Source: UBA2029 sp037447125
GTDB lineage: Bacteria > Chloroflexota > Anaerolineae > Aggregatilineales > Aggregatilineaceae
Length of the DNA stretch: 64,000 bases
NCBI GenBank assembly: GCA_037447125.1
Contig: JBBIHG010000005.1
Location: 1-64,000 of the forward strand
Reading direction: 5' to 3'
This document shows, one piece after another, positions 26,652 to 35,347 of this stretch. The translations under genes were made by a program, and so were the position numbers. Below the pieces are notes generated by a model. The model ran no database searches. It was not told the DNA's origin and saw nothing but the letters and a program-made list of their open reading frames with translations. The first letter of the stretch is position 1. Each line of letters opens with the position of its first letter.

Positions 26652-27599
26652 ATGAAAGGGCGGGCTGCTGTGCGACTGATCATTGATACGGATGCCGGGG
26701 TTGACGACGCCCAGGCGTTGATGATGGCGTTCACGCATCCGGGCGTGTCCGTCGCCGCCATCACTGCTGTGACGGGCAATACCCATGTTGACTGGGTGAC
26801 GCGCAATGTCTTCACCGTGCTCGACATCATGGGAGCCGACGCGCCCGTCTATCGGGGCGCTGAGCAACCCTTGCTGCCAGGCCGCTGGCAGCCAGAAGTG
26901 CGCGTCCACGGGGAGGATGGCCTGGGCAACTACCGCAACCGCCCAGCCAATGACCGGCAGCTTCAGCCGGAGCCTGCCGCTCTGGCCCTGGTTCGTCTGG
27001 CTGACGAAGCCCCCGGCGCGCTGACGCTGGTGGCGCTGGGCCCGCTCACCAATATCGCCCTGGCCTGCCGGCTGAACCCTACCTTCCCGCAGAAGATCGC
27101 GCGGTTCATCTTCATGGGCGGCACCATTGCGGCGATGGGCAACACCCGCAATGTCACCGCCGAGTTCAACGTCTTCTGCGATCCTGAGGCGGCGCTGATC
27201 GCCCTGGACGCCTTTCCCCAGGCCACCATGCTCTCGTGGGAGACAACGGTCAGGCACTCCATCGCCTGGGACGATTACGACCGCCTGGCCGCGCGCACGT
27301 CGCGCGCCGGGCGCTTCTTCCGCGAGACCAACGAGACGACCATCGCCTTCCTCAAACAATTCCGCCAACTGCCCGGCTACCTGCTGCCAGACCCGCTGGC
27401 GATGGCCGTGGCGCTCGATCCGGCGGCGATTCGCGCCAGCGAGCAACACCACGTGACTGTCGAGCTGCACGGCACGCAGACGCGCGGCCAGACCGTCGTG
27501 GACTACCTCGGCCAGATGGGACGTCAGCCGAATGTCGAGATCGTCACCGGCGTGGACATGGACCGCGTGCTGGCCATGTTCGACCGGATGCTGGCTTAG
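26652..27599 (+). CDS. inosine/uridine-preferring nucleoside hydrolase family protein, third copy
   Basis: A 315-residue N-ribohydrolase: calcium site LIIDTDAGVDDAQALMMAF, LGPLTNIALACRLNP, FIFMGGTIAAMGN and AEFNVFCDPEAALIAL. As in the first copy, the catalytic His-Asp pair is absent and the site reads LLPDPLAMAVALDPAA. It is transcribed away from the nucleoside operon from a shared intergenic region, which suggests joint use. The two peptidase genes follow at 18 bases and with overlap. Confidence 0.9.
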   Translation: MKGRAAVRLIIDTDAGVDDAQALMMAFTHPGVSVAAITAVTGNTHVDWVTRNVFTVLDIMGADAPVYRGAEQPLLPGRWQPEVRVHGEDGLGNYRNRPANDRQLQPEPAALALVRLADEAPGALTLVALGPLTNIALACRLNPTFPQKIARFIFMGGTIAAMGNTRNVTAEFNVFCDPEAALIALDAFPQATMLSWETTVRHSIAWDDYDRLAARTSRAGRFFRETNETTIAFLKQFRQLPGYLLPDPLAMAVALDPAAIRASEQHHVTVELHGTQTRGQTVVDYLGQMGRQPNVEIVTGVDMDRVLAMFDRMLA

Positions 27600-27617
27600 G
27601 ACGCGGGGGGCCGCGCC

Positions 27618-28661
27618 GTGATCACGCCAGAGCTCTTGGGCGGGTTGCTCTTCCCGCTGACCGCTCTGCCGGGCATTGCCGGCCATGAAGACGCGGTCGC
27701 GCGGGCCATGGCCGCTCACCTGGGCCCGCTGGCCGATGCTGTACAAGTAGACGCGCTGGGCAATGTGACGGCGCGCTTCGGCCCGGAGACGGGCGGCCCG
27801 CGCCTGGCGGTCCTGGCGCACATGGACACCGTCGGCTTTTTGGTCAAGCGGGTCCGCCCGGATGGGATGCTGGGCATTGTGGCGGTCGGCGGCGTCAATG
27901 CCAGGGCGCTGCCGGGTGCCGAGGTGCGCGTGGGGGAACTGCCTGGCGTGATCGGCGTGCGCGCGCAGCACCTAGCGGGATCCATCGAGCCTGCCGAGGA
28001 CCCGGAGGGGCTGATCATTCAGGTCGATCCGGCCCTGGCAGTGGGGATCGAGGTGACGACGCCGGTCACCTACGCGCCCAGGGCGGTCGAGCTAGGCAGC
28101 GGGCTGGTTTGCAGCCCGTATCTGGACAACCGGGCCGGGTGCGCCGTGCTGCTGGCCCTGGCCGGGGCGCTGGCCGCCGAGCCTCCGCCTTGCCCCGTGT
28201 TCCTGATTGGGACGGTTCAGGAAGAGACCACGTGCAGCGGGGCGTATCACGCGCTGCGCGCTGCCGCGCCAGACGCTGCGATCTTCGTGGACGGCACGCT
28301 CAGCTACGACACGCCAGAGACGCAACATCTGGGCACAGTCCGCCTGGGAGGTGGACCCGTCCTCACCTCGTTCCTCTACACACGCGGATTGAACGGCTGG
28401 CACGCCCACCCTGCGCTGCGCGCCCACCTCAAACAAGTGGCCGCAGCGGAGGGGGTAGCCGTCCAGCAGGACGCGGTGCGCGGCTTGATGAGCGACGCGC
28501 GCGTCGCGGCGTGGCTGGGCCTGCCCAGCGCCCTGATCGGGCTGCCCATACGCGGCAAGCACGCCCCGCTCGAAACCGCTCACCTGGGCGATCTGGCGGC
28601 GGCGGCCCGCCTGCTGGCTGCCACTGCCCGTCATCCGCTGCCCGACCTGTCGCGGGGATGA
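27618..28661 (+). CDS. M42-family metallopeptidase (glutamyl/aminopeptidase)
   Basis: A 347-residue dizinc aminopeptidase-like protein. Metal ligands of clan MH are visible in order: LAHMDTVGF, SPYLDNRAGC, GTVQEETTCSGAY with the catalytic Glu, a VDGTLSYDTPE aspartate, and the C-terminal RGKHAPLETAHLGD histidine. The GTG start is chosen from a GGGGG-containing ribosome site and the family N-terminus. Members often form dodecameric shells that degrade short peptides in the cytoplasm. The next peptidase overlaps it (ATGA). Confidence 0.88.
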   Translation: MITPELLGGLLFPLTALPGIAGHEDAVARAMAAHLGPLADAVQVDALGNVTARFGPETGGPRLAVLAHMDTVGFLVKRVRPDGMLGIVAVGGVNARALPGAEVRVGELPGVIGVRAQHLAGSIEPAEDPEGLIIQVDPALAVGIEVTTPVTYAPRAVELGSGLVCSPYLDNRAGCAVLLALAGALAAEPPPCPVFLIGTVQEETTCSGAYHALRAAAPDAAIFVDGTLSYDTPETQHLGTVRLGGGPVLTSFLYTRGLNGWHAHPALRAHLKQVAAAEGVAVQQDAVRGLMSDARVAAWLGLPSALIGLPIRGKHAPLETAHLGDLAAAARLLAATARHPLPDLSRG

Positions 28662-29827
28662 TGACCATGCCTCTTGCCCTCCTGAGCCGCGCGTTGCCTG
28701 CTCTGACCGAGGAACTCTCACGGCTGCCCGCAGTCAATGAGAGCGGGCCGCTGCGGGCGATGCTGGCGCGGCTGCTGGAGGCGCACGCGCCTTCGGGCGG
28801 GGCGAACCTGCCCGGCGCGATCGGGGGCGAGATCGCCTTGCTGGCGACCGAGTTGGGCCTGGGCGCTCGCCTGATCCCGCAGATCGGCTCCACTGGCAAT
28901 GCGGCGATCTGGCTGGGCGCAGACAAATCCGCCGCAGATGTGATCGTCGCGGCGCATATGGACCGGCCCTCCTTTCGCGTGCGCGACGCGAGCAGGGGCG
29001 AACTCTACCCGATCTGCGCCAATCGCTTTCCGCCGGGCGAGTATCGCGTCATGGCGAAGGCCGTGCGCTTCGTGAGCGGGCGGCTGGTGGTGGGCGCCGA
29101 GGGCACGCTAGTCTCGCGCCGAGAGGCGGGAGCGGAGTCGCTGCGCTTCGCAGCCCAGCGCGGTGAGCTTGCCTGGCACGACACAGTGCTGATCGCCGCG
29201 CCCCCCTCCTTCGACGGAGAGCGCGTCAGCGGGACGGGGTTGGATAACAGCCTGGGCGTGCTGACGGCGCTGCTGGCGGCGGCAGCGCTACGCTCTGTTG
29301 AGGGGGTGCTGAGCGAGCAAGGACGGCGCTGCCTGTTTGTCTTCACCGACCAGGAGGAAGGGCCACCCGACGGGTTCTTCGGGCACGGCGCGGCCCGCCT
29401 GACAAGCGCGTTGCCCCCACCAACAATCGGCTGCGTCGTGGTGGACGCGCACACCGCCGGCCCCGGACTGGTTCCGCAGCCGGGCGCGGGGATCAGCCTG
29501 AGCGCCGCGTCAGGCTGGGGGCGTGGCTCGGTCGTGCCGCCCAACTACCACGCCCTGGCCCTGAGTCTGGCCGAAGACCTGAACGCGCTGCGGCCCGGCA
29601 CGGCGCAGTTCAACACTGGCTATCTCTCGCGCAGCGACGACATGATGCTGGGGCGCTGGGCGCCGATCGTGGGGCTGTGCGGCCCGCCCATGACCGACCC
29701 GCACACCGGCCACGAGGCTGCCATCCTGGGGGATATGCAGAGCGGAGCCTGGTGGCTGGCTCACTTCCTGGCCGCCGTGCTGGGCCTGGCCCCCGATCTG
29801 GTTCCGCTCTATGCGCTGCGGCGCTGA
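28658..29827 (+). CDS. M42/M28-like zinc peptidase paralogue
   Basis: A 389-residue protein with a clan MH layout: AAHMDRPSF, GTGLDNSLGVLTALL, FTDQEEGPPDGFFGHGA and VVVDAHTAGPG supply candidate metal ligands and the catalytic Glu. It is diverged from its upstream neighbour, and the C-terminal ligand could be the His of TDPHTGHEAAILGD. A long open frame upstream is antisense or out-of-frame with the first peptidase and is discarded. The ATG overlapping the previous stop is used, though the ATG nine bases later is equally possible. The substrate is not predictable. Confidence 0.75.
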   Translation: MMTMPLALLSRALPALTEELSRLPAVNESGPLRAMLARLLEAHAPSGGANLPGAIGGEIALLATELGLGARLIPQIGSTGNAAIWLGADKSAADVIVAAHMDRPSFRVRDASRGELYPICANRFPPGEYRVMAKAVRFVSGRLVVGAEGTLVSRREAGAESLRFAAQRGELAWHDTVLIAAPPSFDGERVSGTGLDNSLGVLTALLAAAALRSVEGVLSEQGRRCLFVFTDQEEGPPDGFFGHGAARLTSALPPPTIGCVVVDAHTAGPGLVPQPGAGISLSAASGWGRGSVVPPNYHALALSLAEDLNALRPGTAQFNTGYLSRSDDMMLGRWAPIVGLCGPPMTDPHTGHEAAILGDMQSGAWWLAHFLAAVLGLAPDLVPLYALRR

Positions 29828-29838
29828 GCCGCGCCGCG

Positions 29839-31155
29839 TCACTCGCCGCCAGTCGTCTGGGCGACGGTCACCTGCCAGGCGCTCAACTCGGCCTGCCGCG
29901 CCAGGTCAATGGACAGCGCCAGCACGCGCGCCGACTCTTGAGGGCTATGGAAGCCCGTGCTGTTCTCCGAGGAGATGAAGTCCCAGCGTAGTTGAGCGGC
30001 GCGGTGGAATTGCAGCGCCTCGGCCAGTTCCTCGTCCGTCGCGCCAGCCTCGCGGGCGGCAACAATGCTGTCAATCGCGCTGAGCAGCGCCTCCTCGCTG
30101 TGCCGCAGCAATTGCGCCGTGCGATCCTGGATGGCGATCACGCGGTCATAAAGCTCCTGCTCTGGCACATTGTGGCACGTCTGGCACGACTGGTTGAGGT
30201 TGACCAGCGGGCTGCGCAGCCAGTGATCGGACATTTTGACACTGCCATCGCGGATGTAAGGCATGTGGCAGTCGGCGCACGAGACGCCGGACTGGGCGTG
30301 GATGCCCGTAGTCCACAGCTCGAACTCCGGATGCTGAATCTTGATCATCGGCGCGCCGGTCTCTTTGTGGGTCCAATCCCTAAAGCCGTACAGGTCGTAA
30401 TGCTTCTCTATGTCTTCGACCGTGAAGCCCTGGCTCCAGGGGAAGGTCAGCAGCTTGTCCTCGCCCAAGAAGTAGTACTCGACGTGGCACTGGGCGCACA
30501 CGTAAGAGCGCATCTCCTGGCGCGTGGCCTGCGCCAGGTCCACGCCGCGCTCTTCCATGGCGTTGCGGAAGGCTGGCCGGGTGATGACAAGCTGCATGGT
30601 CTGCGGATCGTGGCAGTCGGCGCAGGATGTGCCCAGGTGGAGTTGATCCTTTAGCTCGTCGTAGGGGGTGCTGTTGAACGTCTCCCAGCCCATTTCTGCG
30701 ATCAGGCGGGGGGCCTCCGCCGCGTGGCAATTGATGCACGCGCCCGGCTGCTTGACGACCTGCACCCGCTCGGTTTCGGCTTGGTCAATCTGGGCGTAGT
30801 AGTGGCCGCGCTCCTCATTGTGATCGACGCTGAAGGGATTGCCGGCCCACAGGCGCACCATAGCCGGATAGCGCTCCAGCTTGCTGTACGGCTCAGAGCC
30901 GCCATAGGGCGTCTCCCCATAGTTCTCCTCCGTCCGCGCAAAGGTGTCGTACTGGCTTGGGAAGTTCTGGCCCCACACCGTCGGGTCGAGCTCCCCGGCG
31001 GAGATCTCCACGACGCGCAGCGGGTAGGCGGCCTCTTCGCCCTTGCGCTGGCTGATGTTGGCCAGCAGCGCGGCCACCAGGGCGATCAAGACCGCGAAGA
31101 CTACGAAAACTCCTGTATAAAGCAGCATCAGGCGTGAGGACAGTCGTCTTTTCAC
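29839..31155 (-). CDS. nrfA: ammonia-forming cytochrome c nitrite reductase, CXXCH active-site variant
   Basis: Reduces nitrite to ammonium with six electrons on the outer face of the membrane. The 438 residues start with an uncleaved or signal-anchor helix (about 9-32). Five heme sites are seen at residues 140-144 (CINCH), 178-182, 220-224, 293-297 and 324-328. NrfA catalytic surroundings are intact: ERGHYYAQ (Arg), SYVCAQCHVEYYF (Tyr, calcium site) and GIHAQSGVSCADCHMPY (His286). In most NrfA the first heme is bound by CXXCK. Here it is CXXCH, a known minority variant that needs no special heme lyase. The partner nrfH lies 70 bases upstream. Confidence 0.95.
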   Translation of the reverse strand: MKRRLSSRLMLLYTGVFVVFAVLIALVAALLANISQRKGEEAAYPLRVVEISAGELDPTVWGQNFPSQYDTFARTEENYGETPYGGSEPYSKLERYPAMVRLWAGNPFSVDHNEERGHYYAQIDQAETERVQVVKQPGACINCHAAEAPRLIAEMGWETFNSTPYDELKDQLHLGTSCADCHDPQTMQLVITRPAFRNAMEERGVDLAQATRQEMRSYVCAQCHVEYYFLGEDKLLTFPWSQGFTVEDIEKHYDLYGFRDWTHKETGAPMIKIQHPEFELWTTGIHAQSGVSCADCHMPYIRDGSVKMSDHWLRSPLVNLNQSCQTCHNVPEQELYDRVIAIQDRTAQLLRHSEEALLSAIDSIVAAREAGATDEELAEALQFHRAAQLRWDFISSENSTGFHSPQESARVLALSIDLARQAELSAWQVTVAQTTGGE

Positions 31156-31225
31156 CGTTCGCTCCTAATGAATACCCATCTGAATAACGCTCTGAGACAG
31201 AACGGGGCACGTGGACGGCGCGCGG

Positions 31226-31705
31226 TCAGCGTCCGTGCCCCACATTGCCATGACAGGTGACACAGCGCAGCTCGCCCTCGTGCGACGGAGCGGTGATGAT
31301 CTGGCTGACGATCATGCTGTGACAGTGCACGCAGTTCTCCTGGACGACATCGGCGTTGAAGTCCATGATCTGGATCGGGTTCGGGAAGTCGCCGGTCGTG
31401 AAGGCGACGCTGTGATTCCAGCCGTTGAGGGCCTTGACCAGCCATTTATCGGGAAAACGGTGCGGCGTATGACAGTCATTGCAGGTCGCCACCTCTTTAT
31501 GGCTTGAGCGGTTCCAGGCATCGAACTGCTCACGCATGACATGACAGTTGACGCACGTCTCTGGATTGTCCGACACATAGGAGTGCCCTTCTGCGTAGGC
31601 GAAGGTGAACACGCCCAAGCCAAACAAGGTGCCCAGCGCCGCGGCCAGGATCAGTGGGGCCGAGTGCAAACGCCAGAATGGGCGCTTGGTCGGGGGATTC
31701 CCCAT
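31226..31705 (-). CDS. nrfH: NrfH tetraheme quinol dehydrogenase, membrane anchor of NrfA
   Basis: A 159-residue NapC/NirT-family cytochrome. One N-terminal helix (about residues 15-38) is followed by four heme sites CVNCHVM, CNDCHTPH, CVHCH and CVTCH, with the SSHKE and NPIQIMDFNAD segments expected in NrfH. It oxidises menaquinol and passes electrons to NrfA. The start is placed at the ATG 6 bases after AAGGAGGCG. An ATG six codons earlier overlaps that ribosome site. First gene of a two-gene operon. Confidence 0.94.
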   Translation of the reverse strand: MGNPPTKRPFWRLHSAPLILAAALGTLFGLGVFTFAYAEGHSYVSDNPETCVNCHVMREQFDAWNRSSHKEVATCNDCHTPHRFPDKWLVKALNGWNHSVAFTTGDFPNPIQIMDFNADVVQENCVHCHSMIVSQIITAPSHEGELRCVTCHGNVGHGR

Positions 31706-31748
31706 CAACTCGCCTCCTTTCATGCGCAGAATTCATTCAATTTCCATA

Positions 31749-31778
31749 AGTATAATATGGCCTGCCGGATTTGGGCAA
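31749..31778 (-). promoter_or_regulatory. putative promoter of nrfHA
   Basis: Minus-strand TTGCCC, an 18-base spacer and TATACT, ending about 43 bases before the nrfH start. I looked for FNR or NarL-like palindromes nearby and saw none that is convincing. Confidence 0.45.
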
Positions 31779-32158
31779 GTGCCAGAGACGCTGAGCGGGG
31801 GAAGAAAGCAGGGTACCCGGCGTCGGGGGGATCGCTGGCCGCAGGCCGGATGTCACGGATGGTGAGCGGACGAGGAGCGAGTCCGCGAGCGGCAGCAGTT
31901 AGGGGGGGGTGAGAGGATAGGCAACGGGAGCCGGCACGGTGGATGGATGCAGGACTTCGGAAGTCTGCTCTCGTTCGCACCTGTGCTCTCGTGTGCGCCA
32001 AGCCGCCTGCGGTCAGCTCTCCAGGTCAAACGGTGGCGCGCGGCACACCTTGCCATGTAGAATGCATTATCGTCTGAAGACGGCCTGATCTGGGCGATCT
32101 TCACGAAGCAAGCGCCTAGCGCTGCTCCGGTATTCCACGTCGCAGCAGCAGTTCATAC
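31779..32158. other. gene-free stretch between nrfH and the DUF3800 gene
   Basis: No protein with family character, RNA fold or repeat is recognised on either strand. The right half becomes less GC-rich approaching the DUF3800 gene, consistent with the edge of an acquired segment. Confidence 0.4.
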
Positions 32159-32782
32159 ATGAACGTCCACACCATCCCCATGCAGAAACTTCACTGTTAT
32201 GTTGATGAGAGTGGCCAAGATACCAAAGGTCGGATGTTCATTGTGGCAATTGTGATATGCGATGGCGACAAAGACGCACTGTTGAGCCACTGCGAACAGC
32301 TTGAGCAGGACACCGAAAAGGGGAAATTCAAATGGGGCAAAGCCGAACATAGTCGGCGCAGTGAGTACCTGCGGAGAGTCTTTGCCGATAGTCGTTTCGA
32401 AAACAGCTTGCGCTACGCTGTATGCTACAAAACAACCGACTATGACAACACTACCATTAGAGCCATCGCCGAGACCGTCCATGGGTACAAGACCAGCCAA
32501 CCCTATACAACGTTTGTGTACGTTGATGGGCTGAGCAAGACCAAGCAGCGCGAATATAGCCAGGGACTCCGGACTCTGGGAGTTCGAGTCCGCAAAGTGA
32601 GGGGTATCGCCAAAGACGAAAACAACGCCCTCACAAGGCTGGCTGATGCTATCGCCGGATTTGTCCGCGATGTCTTGGAGGGCAAAAGCGACACGCTGCA
32701 ATTCCTCTATCTGGAAGCCATTCGCAAAGGCGTTCTGATCGAAATCGCGTTGGAACCCACCCCCAAAAAACACCACCCCTAA
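32159..32782 (+). CDS. DUF3800 protein, low-GC and probably acquired
   Basis: A 207-residue protein (or 198 if the ATG at 32183 is used) with the DUF3800 pattern. Near the N-terminus is YVDESGQDTKGRMFIVAIV, then a lysine/arginine-rich middle, VDGLSKTKQREYSQGLR, and a C-terminal NALTRLADAIAGFVRDVLEG helix. The family is scattered through phages, mobile elements and defence-rich regions and is thought to have an RNase H-like fold, but no activity is established. Codon use is strikingly AT-richer than all neighbours. No clear ribosome site precedes either ATG. Confidence 0.8.
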   Translation: MNVHTIPMQKLHCYVDESGQDTKGRMFIVAIVICDGDKDALLSHCEQLEQDTEKGKFKWGKAEHSRRSEYLRRVFADSRFENSLRYAVCYKTTDYDNTTIRAIAETVHGYKTSQPYTTFVYVDGLSKTKQREYSQGLRTLGVRVRKVRGIAKDENNALTRLADAIAGFVRDVLEGKSDTLQFLYLEAIRKGVLIEIALEPTPKKHHP

Positions 32783-32791
32783 GGGGGTGGT
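32772..32791 (+). terminator. hairpin overlapping the DUF3800 stop codon
   Basis: ACCACCCC pairs with GGGGTGGT around a TAAG loop that contains the stop codon. No U tract follows, so it may be a structural end of the acquired segment rather than a terminator. Confidence 0.4.
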
Positions 32792-32961
32792 TAGAGCCTA
32801 CTTCCCGTGTGAACGGGACAGCTTACCGGTACGGCCAGTTTTCGGCTCACTTGACTATCATTATAGCACAATTCGATAGAAATGGAATCCTCTCGCATTC
32901 TCTCGCAGCCAAGATTGTCTCCTCACCTGCGCGCCGCACCCGCCCCAAGCCCGCCAGCGCC

Positions 32962-33666
32962 TCAGCCGGCGCCCCCACTTCCCCGGCGCAGCAGCCCCTC
33001 CAGGTGCGCCTGCACGCCCGGCCATTCGCCGTCGAGCACGCGGAACCAGGCGGTGTCGCGGCTGTGCCCTTTGACGATCATGTGCTGCTGCTGAATTCCC
33101 TCGAACTGGAAGCCTAGGCGCAGCGCGGCCCGGCGCGAGCGCTCGTTGCGCGCGTCGCACTTCCATTCCACCCGCCGGTAGCCCAGGGCGAAGGCGTGGC
33201 CCAGCATCAGCGCCGTCGCCTCGGTGTTGGCGGCGGTGCGCTGGGCGATGGGGCTGTACCAGATGCTCCCCAGCTCGATGCGCAAGTGTTCGGGGGTGTT
33301 GTTCAGGTAGTTGGCCATGCCGATGGGCTGCCCGGTCGGGAGGTCCACCACGCAGAAGGGCCGGCCGTTGGGCGCGCTCACCTGGGCGCGGACGTAGCCC
33401 GCGAACGCTTCCAGCGAGGCGAACGGCCCGCCGAGCAGATAGCGCCAGATGAGCGCGTCCGCGTCATAGGCATCCAGCCAACGGCCCCCCAGCGCGATCG
33501 GGCTGCCGTTGGAGACCGCCCATAGCCCCTTCAGGTGGCGCTCAATGTCCACCGGCTCCAGGCGCACGAAGTCGCCGCACAGCACGACCGGCTCCGGTTT
33601 CAGCGGCAGGCAGGCGCGCCGTTCCAGCACGTCAGCGGGCAGCGGCGCAGGCATCTCAGCGCTCAT
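32962..33666 (-). CDS. GNAT-family N-acetyltransferase
   Basis: A 234-residue acetyltransferase of the RimJ/RimL-like branch. The substrate-side FVRLEPVDIERHLKGLW is followed by the acetyl-CoA region (GRPFCVVDLPTGQPIGMANYL, LRIELGSIWYSPIAQRTAANTEATALML) and the tail WKCDARNERSRRAALRLGFQFEG, which matches the usual N-x-x-S-xx-A-xxxGF motif. Acceptor unknown. Start placed at MSAEMP, although an ATG 36 bases upstream is possible since neither has a strong ribosome site. Confidence 0.85.
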   Translation of the reverse strand: MSAEMPAPLPADVLERRACLPLKPEPVVLCGDFVRLEPVDIERHLKGLWAVSNGSPIALGGRWLDAYDADALIWRYLLGGPFASLEAFAGYVRAQVSAPNGRPFCVVDLPTGQPIGMANYLNNTPEHLRIELGSIWYSPIAQRTAANTEATALMLGHAFALGYRRVEWKCDARNERSRRAALRLGFQFEGIQQQHMIVKGHSRDTAWFRVLDGEWPGVQAHLEGLLRRGSGGAG

Positions 33667-33797
33667 CGTTGTGCTGCCTGGCTCGCCGGCGCGCAATGTC
33701 AAGATATGCGGCGGCGCGGCTCTCAGGGCCTGGTCTCAAGACTCTTCACTCCGAACTCCCTGCCCACCGTCAATGCCCGGCGCCGGTCTGGTGCCCA

Positions 33798-35234
33798 TCA
33801 GAACGGGCACACGTCATTCAGGGTATAGGCGCGGTTGGCATAGCCGTAGCCGTTGAGCACGCCGAGCACGTTTGCCCCGCTGGCAATCGCCGCCGCGCAG
33901 GCCGCCCGCGAATCGCCGGTCGCGCGGAAGTTGTCCATGAACGCCTGGCCCATCTGGGCGAAGCCGTGGCCGGGCGTGCCAGGCGGATTCTCGCCGATCA
34001 GGGTGTTGAACCAGGTCTCAGCGCGGGCGTTACCCAGCCGCGCGTAGGTGATGACGATGCGAAAGGCGGCGTAGGCGCGCAGCGCTTCGGTCTCGCCGGG
34101 GACCGTCCAGGCGAGCAGATCGCGGCTGGTGCGCGCCTCATCATAGGCCAGGATCGCCGGGCGCCACTGCCCGTCGCGCAGCAGATCATCGGCGTCGTAG
34201 ATGGCGTGGATGCGGTAGCGCGCGCCGGGCACTTCCTCGCGCAGGGCCAGCAAGTACTGCGCCCCGTTCCAGTCCCACGTATCCACCATGCTGCGCTGGG
34301 GGCCGTTGGCCGCAGTGCCGGGCGGGTTGATCGCGGCGGTCAACTCCAGCACGCCATCCCCATCCACGTCCAGGACGCTGATCCGTCCGTTGATGGCGAC
34401 GATCTGCCCGCTATTGAGTTCTTCAAACGTGCCGACGACCGCGTTCCAGCTCAGAATCTTGGCCTCTTTGACGCAGGCCGCGCCGCTGCACGTCTCGGTG
34501 AAGAAGACCAGCTCGCTCTTGACATCGGTGTTCATGTCGCCCACGCGCACCAGCTCCGGCAAAGCGATGGCCGGGTTGAACGCTGTGCGGTAGAGCAGGC
34601 GATAGCCCCCGCGCTCGCAGCCGTAGACGAGCAGTTGGCCGGCATTGAGCGGCGCTTCCTCGTTGTACGTGGCCGGGTTGTAGAGCGTGACGATCACCTC
34701 ACGAACGCCATCGCCGGTCAGGTCAGTGTCCGCCTGGACGATCCCGCCCCGCTCGCTGAGCGCCCCCCAGTGGCGCAGCGTCGCCTCCAGCACCGTCGGC
34801 GAGCCGCCCGCCGATAGGTAGCGCGCGATGACGACGTGGAAATCGCTGAAGGCGTCCGGGCGGGCCGGCGGCGCGGGTGCGCCGGGCGCAGGACATTCGT
34901 CCTGCCGGGAGTACGGGGCAGGCGGCGGGACCGCGGCGGTCTGCGTCGCAGCCTGGATGGTGGCGAAGGCGGCGGTCGCCGTCGCGTTCGGCCCGACGGG
35001 GTTGCCTCCGCCACCAGGCATGGGCGTGGACGGCGCGGCGAAGGGGCCAGTAGGCGTGACCAGCCACACCGACAGCTGCCCACCCGGCGTCGCCGTAGTC
35101 AGCGGGCGACGAGTGGGCGTGGGCAGCTCGCGCTGACCGATCACGTCCGTGACTGAGTCGCAGGCGGCCAGCAGCGCGGCGATCAGCAGCAGCGCCGTCG
35201 CCAGGGCAGCGCGCAGGGTTCGATGTGTGCTCAT
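33798..35234 (-). CDS. lipoprotein with VCBS/FG-GAP-like calcium repeats
   Basis: A 478-residue exported lipoprotein. The lipobox is LLAAC, with Cys25 as lipidation site. A threonine/proline-rich linker follows to about residue 110. DTDLTGDGVREVIVTLY and VLDVDGDGVLELTAA are Asp-Gly calcium loops of the FG-GAP/VCBS type, usually part of extracellular beta-propellers. The C-terminal 150 residues are helical and alanine-rich without a recognised family. No partner gene is adjacent, as the gene stands between a GNAT and ssrA. Confidence 0.75.
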   Translation of the reverse strand: MSTHRTLRAALATALLLIAALLAACDSVTDVIGQRELPTPTRRPLTTATPGGQLSVWLVTPTGPFAAPSTPMPGGGGNPVGPNATATAAFATIQAATQTAAVPPPAPYSRQDECPAPGAPAPPARPDAFSDFHVVIARYLSAGGSPTVLEATLRHWGALSERGGIVQADTDLTGDGVREVIVTLYNPATYNEEAPLNAGQLLVYGCERGGYRLLYRTAFNPAIALPELVRVGDMNTDVKSELVFFTETCSGAACVKEAKILSWNAVVGTFEELNSGQIVAINGRISVLDVDGDGVLELTAAINPPGTAANGPQRSMVDTWDWNGAQYLLALREEVPGARYRIHAIYDADDLLRDGQWRPAILAYDEARTSRDLLAWTVPGETEALRAYAAFRIVITYARLGNARAETWFNTLIGENPPGTPGHGFAQMGQAFMDNFRATGDSRAACAAAIASGANVLGVLNGYGYANRAYTLNDVCPF

Positions 35235-35308
35235 GGGGCGAAGTATAACGCGAGCGGCGGGCGGACGACAATCGGCGGCGGCGAGGCGGCGAGCGGCTGT
35301 GCGCGCTC

Positions 35309-35337
35309 TTCACCCGCGCGCGAAAAGCTGCTATAAT
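35309..35337 (+). promoter_or_regulatory. ssrA promoter
   Basis: TTCACC, a 17-base spacer and a perfect TATAAT, placed 11 bases before the first base of the mature tmRNA. Confidence 0.7.
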
Positions 35338-35347
35338 GAGGGTGCAA

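Noticed and set aside
32783..32961. Possible insertion-sequence end after the DUF3800 gene
   Set aside because: Hairpins and an AT-rich tract are present, but no transposase, no matching left end and no target duplication could be recognised.
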